Shown: in pieces, positions 50,697-58,788 of the stretch | Numbering within the stretch: position 1 is the first letter of the stretch | Layout: the number at the start of each line of letters is the position of its first letter | DNA from: Amycolatopsis lexingtonensis | GTDB lineage: Bacteria > Actinomycetota > Actinomycetes > Mycobacteriales > Pseudonocardiaceae | Direction of reading: 5' to 3' | DNA length: 64,000 nucleotides | Assembly (NCBI RefSeq): GCF_014873755.1 | Contig: NZ_JADBEG010000001.1 | Location: 3,846,501 to 3,910,500, forward strand | Translations under genes and position numbers: made by a program | Notes under the pieces: generated by a model | Database searches by the model: none | What the model saw: the letters and a program-made list of their open reading frames with translations, nothing else | What the model was told of the DNA's origin: nothing

Positions 50697-51725
50697 GTGA
50701 CCTACCTTGCGGCATCCGGCCGATACGACTCGATCCCCTACCGGCGCTGCGGGCGTTCCGGGCTGAAGCTGCCGGCGATCTCGCTCGGGCTGTGGCACAA
50801 CTTCGGCCACGACCGGCCGCTGCAGACCCAGCGCGACATCACCCGCCGCGCCTTCGACCTCGGCATCACCCACTTCGACCTGGCGAACAACTACGGCCCG
50901 CCCTACGGCTCGGCGGAGGAGAACTTCGGGCGGCTGCTGGCCACCGATTTCAAGCCCTACCGCGACGAGCTGGTGATCTCCACCAAGGCGGGCTACGACA
51001 TGTGGCCCGGCCCGTACGGCGAGTGGGGCTCCCGCAAGTACCTGCTGTCCTCCCTGGACCAGTCGCTCGGCCGGCTGGGCCTGGACTACGTCGACATCTT
51101 CTACTCCCACCGCTTCGACCCCGAGACGCCGCTGGAGGAGACCGTCGGGGCGCTCGACCGCGCGGTCCGCGCCGGGAAAGCGCTTTACGTCGGGATCTCG
51201 TCGTACAGCTCGGAGCGGACCGCCGAAGCGGCGCGGATGCTGCGCGAGCTCGGCACGCCGCTGCTGATCCACCAGCCGTCGTACTCGATGCTCAACCGCT
51301 GGATCGAGGAGGACGGCCTGCTGGACACCCTGGACGAGGCGGGCGCGGGCTGCATCGCGTTCTCGCCGCTGGCCCAGGGCCTGCTGACCGACAAGTACCT
51401 CCAGGGCGTCCCGGCAGATTCGCGGGCCGCGCAGGGCAAGTCCCTCGACCCGGGCACCCTGGACGAGAACCGCCTGAACCGCGTCCGCGCGCTCAACGAC
51501 ATCGCGGGACGGCGCGGCCAGTCGCTGGCCCAGCTGGCGCTGGCGTGGGCCCTGCGCGACCACCGGGTGACGTCGGTGCTCATCGGCGCGAGCAGCGTCG
51601 CGCAGCTCGAGGACAACGTCGGCGCGCTCGGCAACCTCGACTTCTCGTCGGAGGAGCTGACCGAGATCGACGGCCACGCGACCGACGCGGACATCAACCT
51701 CTGGAAGCGGTCCTCGGACGCCTGA
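50697..51725 (+). CDS. Aldo/keto reductase (YghZ/Kv-beta-like)
   Basis: The 342-aa barrel enzyme shows the AKR14-type layout: GLWHNFG, DLANNYGPPYGSAEENFGRLL, catalytic Asp/Tyr in that segment, Lys in STKAGYDMWPGPYGEWGS and His in YSHRFDPETPLEE. FSPLAQGLLTDKYL near 220 and IGASSVAQLEDN near 305 fit NADPH binding. Family members reduce glyceraldehyde-3-phosphate or methylglyoxal. TAGGCT (50684-50689) ends 7 nt before the GTG, so it is leaderless. A strong terminator follows. Confidence 0.92.
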   Translation: MTYLAASGRYDSIPYRRCGRSGLKLPAISLGLWHNFGHDRPLQTQRDITRRAFDLGITHFDLANNYGPPYGSAEENFGRLLATDFKPYRDELVISTKAGYDMWPGPYGEWGSRKYLLSSLDQSLGRLGLDYVDIFYSHRFDPETPLEETVGALDRAVRAGKALYVGISSYSSERTAEAARMLRELGTPLLIHQPSYSMLNRWIEEDGLLDTLDEAGAGCIAFSPLAQGLLTDKYLQGVPADSRAAQGKSLDPGTLDENRLNRVRALNDIAGRRGQSLAQLALAWALRDHRVTSVLIGASSVAQLEDNVGALGNLDFSSEELTEIDGHATDADINLWKRSSDA

Positions 51726-51765
51726 TTCGTCCGGGGCAGTGGGGCGCTGTCCGCGCCCGACCGCC

Positions 51766-51800
51766 CCGGATCAGCGGGCGCCCTGCGCCCGCTGATCCGG
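51766..51800 (+). terminator. Perfect 15-bp-stem terminator after the aldo/keto reductase
   Basis: The stems at 51766-51780 and 51786-51800 (ends CCGGATCAG and CTGATCCGG) are exact reverse complements with loop CCCTG, 40 nt after the stop. Confidence 0.85.
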
Positions 51801-51875
51801 TGGTGCGGTGGATGTGCGAGCACGAACGCCAGCCGCCCGAAGTGCGGGTCCACACGGCGAACCCTGTCGGCCGGG

Positions 51876-52049
51876 GTGGCCTCCACAGCGTCGAGCGAAC
51901 CACCCACCGAAGAGCGGTTGCGCGAGTCGCAGCGGCTGCTCGGCGACGTCGAGCGGGACCTGAAGGCCGCCGCGCTGGGGTGGGCCGGCCGGGTCACCGC
52001 ATCCGTCCACGCGCCGATCGAGGTGCGCGCGCTCGCCTGGTTCGCCTGA
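51876..52049 (+). CDS. Possible small protein of 57 aa
   Basis: A short open frame starting at GTG 51876 encodes a helical peptide ending WAGRVTASVHAPIEVRALAWFA. Codon third positions are GC-rich along its length. CCTGTC lies 7 nt before the GTG, a weak leaderless signal. It is not recognised and lies between a terminator and the convergent PucR gene. It may be real or a remnant; without it, 51801-52055 is empty. Confidence 0.35.
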   Translation: MASTASSEPPTEERLRESQRLLGDVERDLKAAALGWAGRVTASVHAPIEVRALAWFA

Positions 52050-52055
52050 GCCGGC

Positions 52056-53279
52056 TTAGCGCGGCGCCGGCAGGTGAGCCGTCTCCGGGAACAGGTTCAG
52101 CGCCCGCAACGCCGCGCCCAGCTCCGCGATGTCCGCCGGGTTCGTCAGCGACCGGCCCAGTTCCTCCGTGATCCGCTTCAGGCGGTGCCGGATCGTGTTG
52201 GGGTGGCAGAACATCCGCTCCGACGTCAGCTTCGTCGAGCCCTGGCAATCGAACCACGCGCGCAGCGTCAGCAGCAGCACGTTCCGGTCGTCGCCCGGGA
52301 GGTCCAGCACCGGCTGGAGGACGTGGTGGGCCAGCTGCACCGACGCCTCCGGGGCGCTGGCCACCAGCCCGGCCAGCGGCGACTCGGTGAACTGGACCAG
52401 GCCGGGCGTGCCCGGCGTCATGCTGGACAGCGCGACCCGGGCCAGGTGCAGCGCGCGGGCGGTGTTGCCGAGGCCGGTGAACACCGGGCTGATGCCCACC
52501 CGGCCCACCGGGTGCTCGCGCACCAGCTCCACGACAGCCTTCGACGCGGCCGGGTCGCGCAGGGACACCACGCCCACCTGCAGGTCCGGCGTCAGCCGCC
52601 AGGCCGACGCGTGGTGCAGGCCGCGCAGCCGGGCCTCGATCTGGGGCAGCGGTTCTTGGCCGAGGCGCGGGGTTTCCGCCGCGACGACGACGAACGTGCC
52701 GTCCAGCGACAGCTCGAGCACGCGGGCGATGTCCCACAACGTGCCCTCGGTCGCAGTGCCGCCCGCGAACAGCGCCTCGACCAATGCCGAGCGCCGGTTC
52801 TGGTGCGCCACCGTGACTTCCGCCGTCGTGTCGCGGTAGGACGTCGTGAGCGCTTCGGCGAGGTCGTCGATGAGCGCCCAGATCGCCGTGGTCGCCGCGA
52901 CCAGGCCGGCCAGGTCCTGCTCGCGGGCGGTCAGCTCGACGAACCGGTGCCACACCTCGGTCAGCCCGATCCGGTACGCCCGCAGCAGCTCCGGCAGCGG
53001 CGCGCCCTGCAGTGCCCGGGCCCGGGCGGTCGCGTGGGCCTGCGCCAGGTCCGGCTCGTCCGAGCCCCGCAGCGTGCGCATCACGTGCTCGAGGTTGGCG
53101 CGCACCGACGCGCGCAGCTCGGCGTGCGTGACGAACCGGGCGTCGGCGTAGACCGGCATCTCGGCGCGGATCTGCCGCACGGTGCTCTCGATCAGCTCGG
53201 GTAGCTTCCGCTCGACGTCCGCGGCGAGGACGGCGACCCGCGGGGCGAGCCCGTCGGACAGCAGCGCCTGGTAGTGCAT
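52056..53279 (-). CDS. PucR-family transcriptional regulator
   Basis: The 407-aa protein has a helical sensor-like N region (about 1-170), a GGDEF-like central fold (about 180-300) and a C-terminal PucR helix-turn-helix (LLLTLRAWFDCQGSTKLTSERMFCHPNTIRHRLKRITEELG). Such regulators control purine, polyketide or degradation pathways. It lies just behind the Mo hydroxylase genes but is separated from them by a terminator, so it has its own promoter. ATG 53279 follows GGAGGG; a longer start at 53327 is weaker. Confidence 0.88.
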   Translation of the reverse strand: MHYQALLSDGLAPRVAVLAADVERKLPELIESTVRQIRAEMPVYADARFVTHAELRASVRANLEHVMRTLRGSDEPDLAQAHATARARALQGAPLPELLRAYRIGLTEVWHRFVELTAREQDLAGLVAATTAIWALIDDLAEALTTSYRDTTAEVTVAHQNRRSALVEALFAGGTATEGTLWDIARVLELSLDGTFVVVAAETPRLGQEPLPQIEARLRGLHHASAWRLTPDLQVGVVSLRDPAASKAVVELVREHPVGRVGISPVFTGLGNTARALHLARVALSSMTPGTPGLVQFTESPLAGLVASAPEASVQLAHHVLQPVLDLPGDDRNVLLLTLRAWFDCQGSTKLTSERMFCHPNTIRHRLKRITEELGRSLTNPADIAELGAALRALNLFPETAHLPAPR

Positions 53280-53374
53280 GGGTGCCCTCCGGTCCCCGAC
53301 CTCCTCGTCGAGGTCTGAGACCCGCATCTAACCCGAAAGCACCAGCCACGACCGGGTGAACTTGCTACAGGTAC

Positions 53375-53415
53375 CGCGAATGCGGAGGTTCTTCTGTAGA
53401 ACCTCCGCATCCGCG
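53375..53415 (-). terminator. Near-perfect 18-bp-stem terminator after the iorBA-like operon
   Basis: The stem arms span 53375-53392 and 53398-53415, with one A/C mismatch and loop TCTGT. The core ATGCGGAGGTTCT pairs with AGAACCTCCGCAT. It begins at the base next to the small-subunit stop codon, so the operon ends here and PucR is separate. Confidence 0.85.
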
Positions 53416-53874
53416 TCAGGCCATCTTGGCGGCCGCGCTCTTGATCGCCTCCCGGATCCGGAAGTAGGTGCCGCACCGGCACACGTTCTGGATGGCGTCG
53501 ATGTCCGCGTCCGTCGGGTTCTTCGTCTTCTTCAGCAGCGCCACGGCCGCCATGATCTGTCCCGGCTGGCAGTACCCGCACTGGGCGACGTCCTGCTCGA
53601 GCCAGGCCTCCTGGACCGGGTGCAGCTCGTCGCCGTCGGCCAGCCCCTCGATCGTGGTGACCTCCTTGCCCGCGCAGTCGGAAACCGGCGTGACGCAGGG
53701 GTTGAACGCCTCGCCGTCGAGGTGGCTGGTGCAGGCCTTGCAGACGTTGATGCCGCAGCCGTACTTCGGCCCGCGGACCTTGAGCTTGTCGCGCAGCGCC
53801 CACAGCATCGGCAGGTCGGCGGGCGCGTCGACGGTGACGGTCTTCCCGTTCACCACGAAGGTGTAGTTCGGCAT
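53416..53874 (-). CDS. iorA: Molybdenum hydroxylase small subunit (isoquinoline 1-oxidoreductase alpha-like)
   Basis: The 152-aa protein has both [2Fe-2S] sites: CGINVCKACTSHLDGEAFNPC for the ferredoxin-type cluster and CGYCQPGQIM with CRCGTYFRI for the helical one. The IorA-type family passes electrons out without a FAD subunit. The gene starts 14 nt after the large subunit, with GAGGAG before its ATG. The partner is Tat-exported and this subunit has no signal, so it probably travels with the large subunit. Confidence 0.9.
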   Translation of the reverse strand: MPNYTFVVNGKTVTVDAPADLPMLWALRDKLKVRGPKYGCGINVCKACTSHLDGEAFNPCVTPVSDCAGKEVTTIEGLADGDELHPVQEAWLEQDVAQCGYCQPGQIMAAVALLKKTKNPTDADIDAIQNVCRCGTYFRIREAIKSAAAKMA

Positions 53875-53888
53875 GGCAGGGGCACTCC

Positions 53889-56135
53889 TCAGCGCGGGAA
53901 CGGGTCGAAGTCGACCGGGAAGGTGATCGGGAAGCTGCGGGGCTTGATCCCGGTCGCCCGGGCGTAGGCGTTGGCGATCGCGCCGACCGGAGCGGGCAGG
54001 CCGAGCTCGCCCGCGCCGCCGATGTCGTCGCCGGTCGCCGGCATGACGTGCACGGTGACGTCCTTCGGCGAGTTCTTCTGCCGCGCGTAGTGGAACTGCG
54101 AGTAGCTGCCCTCCAGCGGCAGGCCCTTGTCGATGTGCAGGCCGGCGGTGAGCGTCGTCGAAATCGCGTCGGTCAGGCCGCCGAGCATCTGCGCCTGGAT
54201 CCCGCGCGGGTTCACCGGCTTGCCGACGTCGACCGCGATGGTCGCCTTGGTGACGCGCGGGTGCTTCGGGTCGCGCGCGTCCAGTTCGACCAGGCAGGCG
54301 GTGTAGGACTTGTACTCGCCGTGCACCGCGATGCCCTGCGCGAACCCGGCGGGCATCGCCTTGCCCCACTCGCCGAGCTCCGCGACCTTGTCCAGCACCG
54401 CGCGCTGCCGCTCTTCCTTGATGAACTCGCGGCGGAAGGCCACCGGGTCCTTGCCGAGCTTCTTCGCGATCTCGTCGACCATGATCTCTTCGGCGCCACG
54501 GGTGTTCGCCGAGTAGACCGACCGCCACGCGGAGGTGTGGAACTTCAGCGGGACCTCGTTGAGCAGCTGCGTGGTGACGCCGAAGTTGTACGGCGACTTG
54601 ATGGTCAGCAGGAACACCGTCTGCGCGAAGCTCAGGTTCCCGCCGACGGGAAGCTTCGCCGCGAACGCGGTGAGGATCTCGCCGAGGCCGTGGCTCCAGT
54701 CGGTTTCGACGCTGGCGACGCGGTGCTCGAACGTCAGCACCTGCCCGAGCGCGAAAGTGGCGCGGATCCGGTGGAAGCTGGCCGCGCGCGCCCGGCCGTG
54801 GCGCATGTCGTCGATCCGGCTCCACATCAGCCGGACGGGCTTCTTCATCGCCTTCGAGATGTGCGCGGCTTCGAGGGCGGCGTCGAAGAACAGCCGCCGC
54901 CCGAACGAGCCGCCGCCCTGCTGGACGTGCACGGTGACCTTGTTCTCCGGCAGCCCCAGCTCCTGGGCGATGGTCTGCTTGGCCACGATCGGCGACTTCA
55001 GCCCGGCCCAGATGGTCGCGCTGTCCTCCCGGACGTCGGCGACCGCGGAGTTCGACTCCATCGGCGCGTGGCTGGCGAAGGCGAAGTCGAACTCGCCGTC
55101 GACGTACTGCGTCAGCAGCGGCGGCACCACGAACGGCAGCGCGGCCCCGCGCAGCTTCTTCTTGATGCTCTCGTTGTCTTCACCGTCCACTGTGCCCGGA
55201 CCCCAGGTGACGTCGAGGGCGTTCTTGCCGTCGAGGGCCTGGCCGAACGTCTCGGCCATCACCGCGACGCCGGTGGGCACGACGGCGATGTCGATGATCC
55301 CCGGCATCGCGCGGACGGCGGCCTCGTTGTTGACCTTCTCGACGGTGCCGTTGATCGACGGCGGCCGCCGCACCATCACCGGGTTCGCGCCGGGGATGTC
55401 GAGGTCGAGCGTGTAGACCTGCTTGCCGGTGACCATCGCGCGGGCGTCCTTGCGCGAGGTCGGCGTCCCGACGAGCGTGTGCGCCGACTCGGCCTTCGGC
55501 ACGATGGCCCCGGTGGTCAGGTCCGTGCGCGAAGCCGGCCCGGCGAGGACGCCGTAACCCGCGCTGCGGCCGTCGGGTGCCCACACCGCACCGTCGCGTG
55601 TGGACAGCCGCGTCGCGTCGGTCCCCCACTGCGCCGCGGCCGCGGCGACCATCCGGGCGCGCGCGGTCGCCGCGGTGGCGCGGACCGGGTCGTAGAGCGA
55701 GCGCATCGTGTTGGAACCGCCGGTCAGCTGGTTGAACAGCAGCTCGGTGCGGGCATCCGACAGCACGACGTCGACGCGGTCGAGCGGCAGGTCCAGCTCT
55801 TCGGCGACGAGCATCGCGGTCGCCGTCGTGATGCCCTGCCCGACTTCGGCGCGGGGCAGCTGCAGCCGTGCCCGCCCGTCGGACGTCATTTCGAGCACGA
55901 GCATCCCGGCGGTCGGGGCGCACGACAACGTCAGCACGTCGCCGAGGTCGAGGATCTCCGCGGGCTGCGGCAGGGTCGGGACGACGGCATCGGCGGTCGC
56001 CGGGGCCACCGCGTCGGCGGTGAGCTTGGTGGCGACGGTGAGCGTGGGCGCGGCGACGAGGTAGGTCAGGAACCGGCGGCGGCCGACTTTTCCGGCTTCG
56101 GCGGGCTCGGCGGGTTCGGTGGTGGGACTGGCCAT
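53889..56135 (-). CDS. iorB: Tat-exported molybdenum hydroxylase large subunit (isoquinoline 1-oxidoreductase beta-like)
   Basis: The 748-aa enzyme has an N-terminal Tat signal (VGRRRFLTYLVAAPTLTVATK), followed by a duplicated Mo-binding fold typical of the IorB branch: EVGQGITTATAMLVAEELDLP, FNQLTGGSNTMRS, QGGGSFGRRLFFDAALEA and GGAGELGLPAPVGAIANA near the end. It oxidises N-heterocycles or aldehydes outside the membrane. ATG 56135 follows AAGGGA. There is no FAD gene, so electrons probably go to a cytochrome or quinone. A consensus promoter lies upstream. Confidence 0.92.
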   Translation of the reverse strand: MASPTTEPAEPAEAGKVGRRRFLTYLVAAPTLTVATKLTADAVAPATADAVVPTLPQPAEILDLGDVLTLSCAPTAGMLVLEMTSDGRARLQLPRAEVGQGITTATAMLVAEELDLPLDRVDVVLSDARTELLFNQLTGGSNTMRSLYDPVRATAATARARMVAAAAAQWGTDATRLSTRDGAVWAPDGRSAGYGVLAGPASRTDLTTGAIVPKAESAHTLVGTPTSRKDARAMVTGKQVYTLDLDIPGANPVMVRRPPSINGTVEKVNNEAAVRAMPGIIDIAVVPTGVAVMAETFGQALDGKNALDVTWGPGTVDGEDNESIKKKLRGAALPFVVPPLLTQYVDGEFDFAFASHAPMESNSAVADVREDSATIWAGLKSPIVAKQTIAQELGLPENKVTVHVQQGGGSFGRRLFFDAALEAAHISKAMKKPVRLMWSRIDDMRHGRARAASFHRIRATFALGQVLTFEHRVASVETDWSHGLGEILTAFAAKLPVGGNLSFAQTVFLLTIKSPYNFGVTTQLLNEVPLKFHTSAWRSVYSANTRGAEEIMVDEIAKKLGKDPVAFRREFIKEERQRAVLDKVAELGEWGKAMPAGFAQGIAVHGEYKSYTACLVELDARDPKHPRVTKATIAVDVGKPVNPRGIQAQMLGGLTDAISTTLTAGLHIDKGLPLEGSYSQFHYARQKNSPKDVTVHVMPATGDDIGGAGELGLPAPVGAIANAYARATGIKPRSFPITFPVDFDPFPR

Positions 56136-56172
56136 CGGGAATCCCTTGCAGCGTGGTGGCGGGGTGCGCGCC

Positions 56173-56201
56173 ACGCTAAGCAGGCGTTGTCAGGCCGTCA
56201 A
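56173..56201 (-). promoter_or_regulatory. Vegetative promoter of the iorBA-like operon
   Basis: On the minus strand -35 TTGACG (56196-56201) and -10 TAGCGT (56173-56178) are exactly 17 bp apart, the closest match to a standard housekeeping promoter in the window. The leader is about 30 nt and contains AAGGGA before ATG 56135. Confidence 0.85.
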
Positions 56202-56299
56202 CGCGGCGTAGTCGAGTTCGCCCATTCCTGTGACGAGATGACAGCCGAAGCCGCCGAATGTGTGCGCCGCCACAGTGCCGGACGGCCTAACGGACTGGT

Positions 56300-56845
56300 T
56301 CAGCCGGCGTCCGAGCCGCGTTCGCGCCGGGCTTCGAGCAGGTCGTCGCGGGCCCGCGCGACCCGCGAGCGGACGGTGCCGACCGGCACGCCGCAGACGT
56401 CGGCGGCCTCGGCGTAGGACAACCCGAGCACCTGCGTCAGCACGAGCACCTCGCGCCGGTCCGGGTCCAGGCCGTCGAGCAGCACGCCGAGCTCGACGAG
56501 GTCCTCGAACCCGGCGGCGGCGCGCCCCTGGTCGACCGGGGCGTCCCAGTCGATCTTCGGCCGGGCGGCGGCGGCCCGGATCTGGTCGACGACCACCCGG
56601 CGCGCGATGGCCAGCAGCCACGTGCGCGACGACGAGCGGCCGGCGAAGCGGCGAAGGCTGCCGAAGGCGCGGAGGTAGGTCTCCTGCGTCAGGTCGTCGG
56701 CGGCGGCCGGGTCGGTGAGGTGCGCGAGGAAGCGCCAGACGTCGGCCTGGGTCGCGCGGACCCACTCTTCGAGGGCGCGCCGGTCACCCCGGCCGGCGGC
56801 CAGCGCGAGAGCCGTGACGCGTTCGTCGTCCTCACCGCGGGTCAT
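56300..56845 (-). CDS. ECF sigma factor, SigC-like
   Basis: The 181-aa sigma factor has region 2 ([49 protein letters not shown]) and region 4 ([46 protein letters not shown]). The [11 protein letters not shown] signature is that of SigC-like ECF factors. TACGTT ends 7 nt before the ATG, so it is leaderless. It is divergent from its likely anti-sigma gene, 58 nt away. Regulon unknown. Confidence 0.93.
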   Translation of the reverse strand: MTRGEDDERVTALALAAGRGDRRALEEWVRATQADVWRFLAHLTDPAAADDLTQETYLRAFGSLRRFAGRSSSRTWLLAIARRVVVDQIRAAAARPKIDWDAPVDQGRAAAGFEDLVELGVLLDGLDPDRREVLVLTQVLGLSYAEAADVCGVPVGTVRSRVARARDDLLEARRERGSDAG

Positions 56846-56903
56846 GATCCGGAACGTAGCAGTAACCGGGAACTTTGTGACCCCGCCTTCCGACTGGTGG
56901 ACC

Positions 56904-57593
56904 ATGAGGTGCGAGGACTGCCGCGAAGCGCTGTCGGCCCGGCTGGACGGCGAGAGCGAACCGGTTTCCCCCGACGAGCACCTGGCGTCCTGCGCGGCCT
57001 GCCAGGAGTGGTTCGCCGGCGCGGAACGGCTGCGGCGCGCGATGCTGCTGCGCCCCGCGCCCCCGGTCCCGGACCTCACCGCGGCAATTCTCGAGCGCAC
57101 CCCGGCGCCGTCCGGCGAAGGCTGGGGTACGCGGATCGCGCTGGCCGTGGTCGCGATCGCCCAGCTCGGCCTGGCGTTCGCCCAGCTGCTCGGCACCGCG
57201 GGCGGGCACGCCGGCCTCCACTTCGACCACGAAAGCGGCGCGTGGAACCTGGCGGTGGGCATCGGCCTGCTGGCCGCGGTCCTCCGCCCGAAGACCGCGG
57301 CCGGCCAGCTGCCGCTGCTGACCGGGTTCGTCGGGGTGCTGCTGGTGCTGTCGGCGGGCGACCTGGCGGCCGGTCAGGTGACGCTGGCCCGGCTGGCAAC
57401 GCACCTGCTGGTGGTCCTGGGTTTGGCGCTGCTGTACGCGGTCCACCGCGGCCACCGCGGCCGCGGCACCCCGCTCCCGGCGGCGACCGGCGAGGACCAG
57501 GCGACGTCCGGGTCCACAGTGGACGCACCGGCCCCGGAACGCCCGCGTCCCCGCGGTTTCCGGCGCCAGGCCCACGGCCGGCACGCGGCTTGA
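56904..57593 (+). CDS. Zinc-finger anti-sigma factor, transmembrane
   Basis: The 229-aa protein opens with a ZAS zinc finger: CEDC near the start, then [11 protein letters not shown] (H-x3-C-x2-C) near residue 30. Four or five transmembrane helices follow (about 75-195), then a Pro/Arg-rich tail. Such proteins hold an ECF sigma factor at the membrane; the divergent SigC-like gene is the likely partner. An ECF-type promoter (GGGAAC at 56868-56873 and CGAC at 56891-56894) may make it depend on that sigma. Confidence 0.85.
   Translation: MRCEDCREALSARLDGESEPVSPDEHLASCAACQEWFAGAERLRRAMLLRPAPPVPDLTAAILERTPAPSGEGWGTRIALAVVAIAQLGLAFAQLLGTAGGHAGLHFDHESGAWNLAVGIGLLAAVLRPKTAAGQLPLLTGFVGVLLVLSAGDLAAGQVTLARLATHLLVVLGLALLYAVHRGHRGRGTPLPAATGEDQATSGSTVDAPAPERPRPRGFRRQAHGRHAA
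57512..57524. repeat. GTCCA-N3-TGGAC palindrome (coding copy)
   Basis: GTCCACAGTGGAC encodes S-T-V-D in the C-terminal tail of the anti-sigma factor and uses the rare Thr codon ACA. Confidence 0.55.
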
Positions 57594-57611
57594 GCCACGC
57601 GGTATAGGGCG

Positions 57612-58094
57612 TTATACGAGCTTGGGCACCAAGCGGTCCGCCGTACGGAAGACGAAGGCGAGCGGCCGGGCGAAGACCGCCACGAGCAGGCCGACCAGCG
57701 GGCCGCGACGGCGGGCCGCCACGCGGGGCGGCAGCGCCGAAAACAGCGTCGCGAGGCCCGGGAGCGGCCGGGCGAACACCTTGCACTCGGCGATCTGCCC
57801 GTGCTCGTCGACGCGCACCACGTTCATGGCTTCGAACTCCGCCCCGCGGACGCGAGCCCGGAAGGAGAACGACGCCGTGTCGCCGCGCACGAGCGGCTCG
57901 GTGGTTTCGACGTCCTCCAGCACGGCGAAGATGTCGCGGTGCAGGGCCGCCACCTGCTCGCGGCCTTCGAAGCGCACTCGCGCGGTGAGCGGGGAATGGA
58001 AGACGACGCCGGGGGCCAGCAGGCCGGCGACCGCATCGGCGTCACCGCTTTCCCCGGCCGCGCGCAGGGCGGTGATCGCCGGCGGGACGGTCAT
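57612..58094 (-). CDS. SnoaL/NTF2-like protein
   Basis: The 160-aa protein has the SnoaL-like cone fold: ALRAAGESGDADAVAGLLAPGVVFHSPLTARVRFEGREQVAALHRDIFAVL, then FEAMNVVRVDEHGQIAECKVFARPLPGL. It may bind or isomerise a hydrophobic compound. ATG 58094 follows GAGGAG. It is divergent from an HxlR regulator and probably its target. Confidence 0.82.
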   Translation of the reverse strand: MTVPPAITALRAAGESGDADAVAGLLAPGVVFHSPLTARVRFEGREQVAALHRDIFAVLEDVETTEPLVRGDTASFSFRARVRGAEFEAMNVVRVDEHGQIAECKVFARPLPGLATLFSALPPRVAARRRGPLVGLLVAVFARPLAFVFRTADRLVPKLV

Positions 58095-58118
58095 GACAGA
58101 CTCCTCAAGCTCGTCGGG

Positions 58119-58158
58119 TGACTTGATATAGTCAGGCGCGCTTGAGATTGTCAAGTGA
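58119..58158. promoter_or_regulatory. Wide dyad operator between SnoaL and HxlR genes
   Basis: A 40-bp region centred at 58138/58139 has 14 of 20 paired positions, with core GACTTGA (left) and TCAAGTGA (right). TATAGT (58127-58132) within it is probably the HxlR-gene -10. HxlR proteins bind long imperfect dyads, so this is a good candidate for the shared operator. Confidence 0.6.
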
Positions 58159-58165
58159 GGGAAGC

Positions 58166-58783
58166 ATGAGCCGAAGCTACGGTCAGTACTGCGGTCTCGC
58201 CCGGGCGCTGGACGTCGTGGGCGACCGGTGGAACCTGCTCGTCGTCCGCCAGCTCCTGGTGGCCCCCGCGCGCTACCGCGAGCTGCTCGACGGGCTCCCC
58301 GGCGTGGCCACCAACCTGCTCGCCGGGCGGCTGCGCGATTTGGAGGACGCCGGTGTCGTCGAGCGGCGGCTGGCCGCGGACGGCAACGCGATCGAGTACG
58401 CCCTCACGCCGTGGGGCGCCGGGCTGCGCGAGCCGATCGAGAGCCTCGTGCGCTGGTCCGCGCCGCTGATGGTGCGCGGTCCCGGGAACGACCGCTTCCG
58501 CCCAGAATGGTTCGTCGTCGCCCTCCCGGCCCTGCTCGGCGGGCGGAAGACCGCGGGCAAGCCGTCGACGGTGGGGATCGCGGTCGACGACCGGCTGGTC
58601 CAGGTGCGGGCGACGCGCTCCGGCGTCGAAGTCGCCCCGCACGACGGCCGGGACCTCGACGCCGTCGTGCGCGCCGACCCCGCGACCGTGCTGGGGCTGG
58701 CTGCCGGCGTGCTCACCCTCGACCAGGCCGCCGTCGAAGTCGACGGCGACGAGGCCGCGGTGCGGGCGCTCTTCGGCGGCTGA
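58166..58783 (+). CDS. HxlR-family regulator with SCP2-like C domain
   Basis: The 205-aa protein has an HxlR winged helix (YCGLARALDVVGDRWNLLVVRQLLVAPARYRELLDGLPGVATNLLAGRLRDLEDAGVVERR) and an extra C-terminal alpha/beta domain of about 90 residues (VGIAVDDRLVQVRAT...). This resembles the sterol-carrier-like extension of some actinobacterial HxlR proteins and may bind a lipid-like ligand. It probably represses the SnoaL gene. GGGAAG precedes the ATG. Confidence 0.88.
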   Translation: MSRSYGQYCGLARALDVVGDRWNLLVVRQLLVAPARYRELLDGLPGVATNLLAGRLRDLEDAGVVERRLAADGNAIEYALTPWGAGLREPIESLVRWSAPLMVRGPGNDRFRPEWFVVALPALLGGRKTAGKPSTVGIAVDDRLVQVRATRSGVEVAPHDGRDLDAVVRADPATVLGLAAGVLTLDQAAVEVDGDEAAVRALFGG

Positions 58784-58788
58784 GGCGC

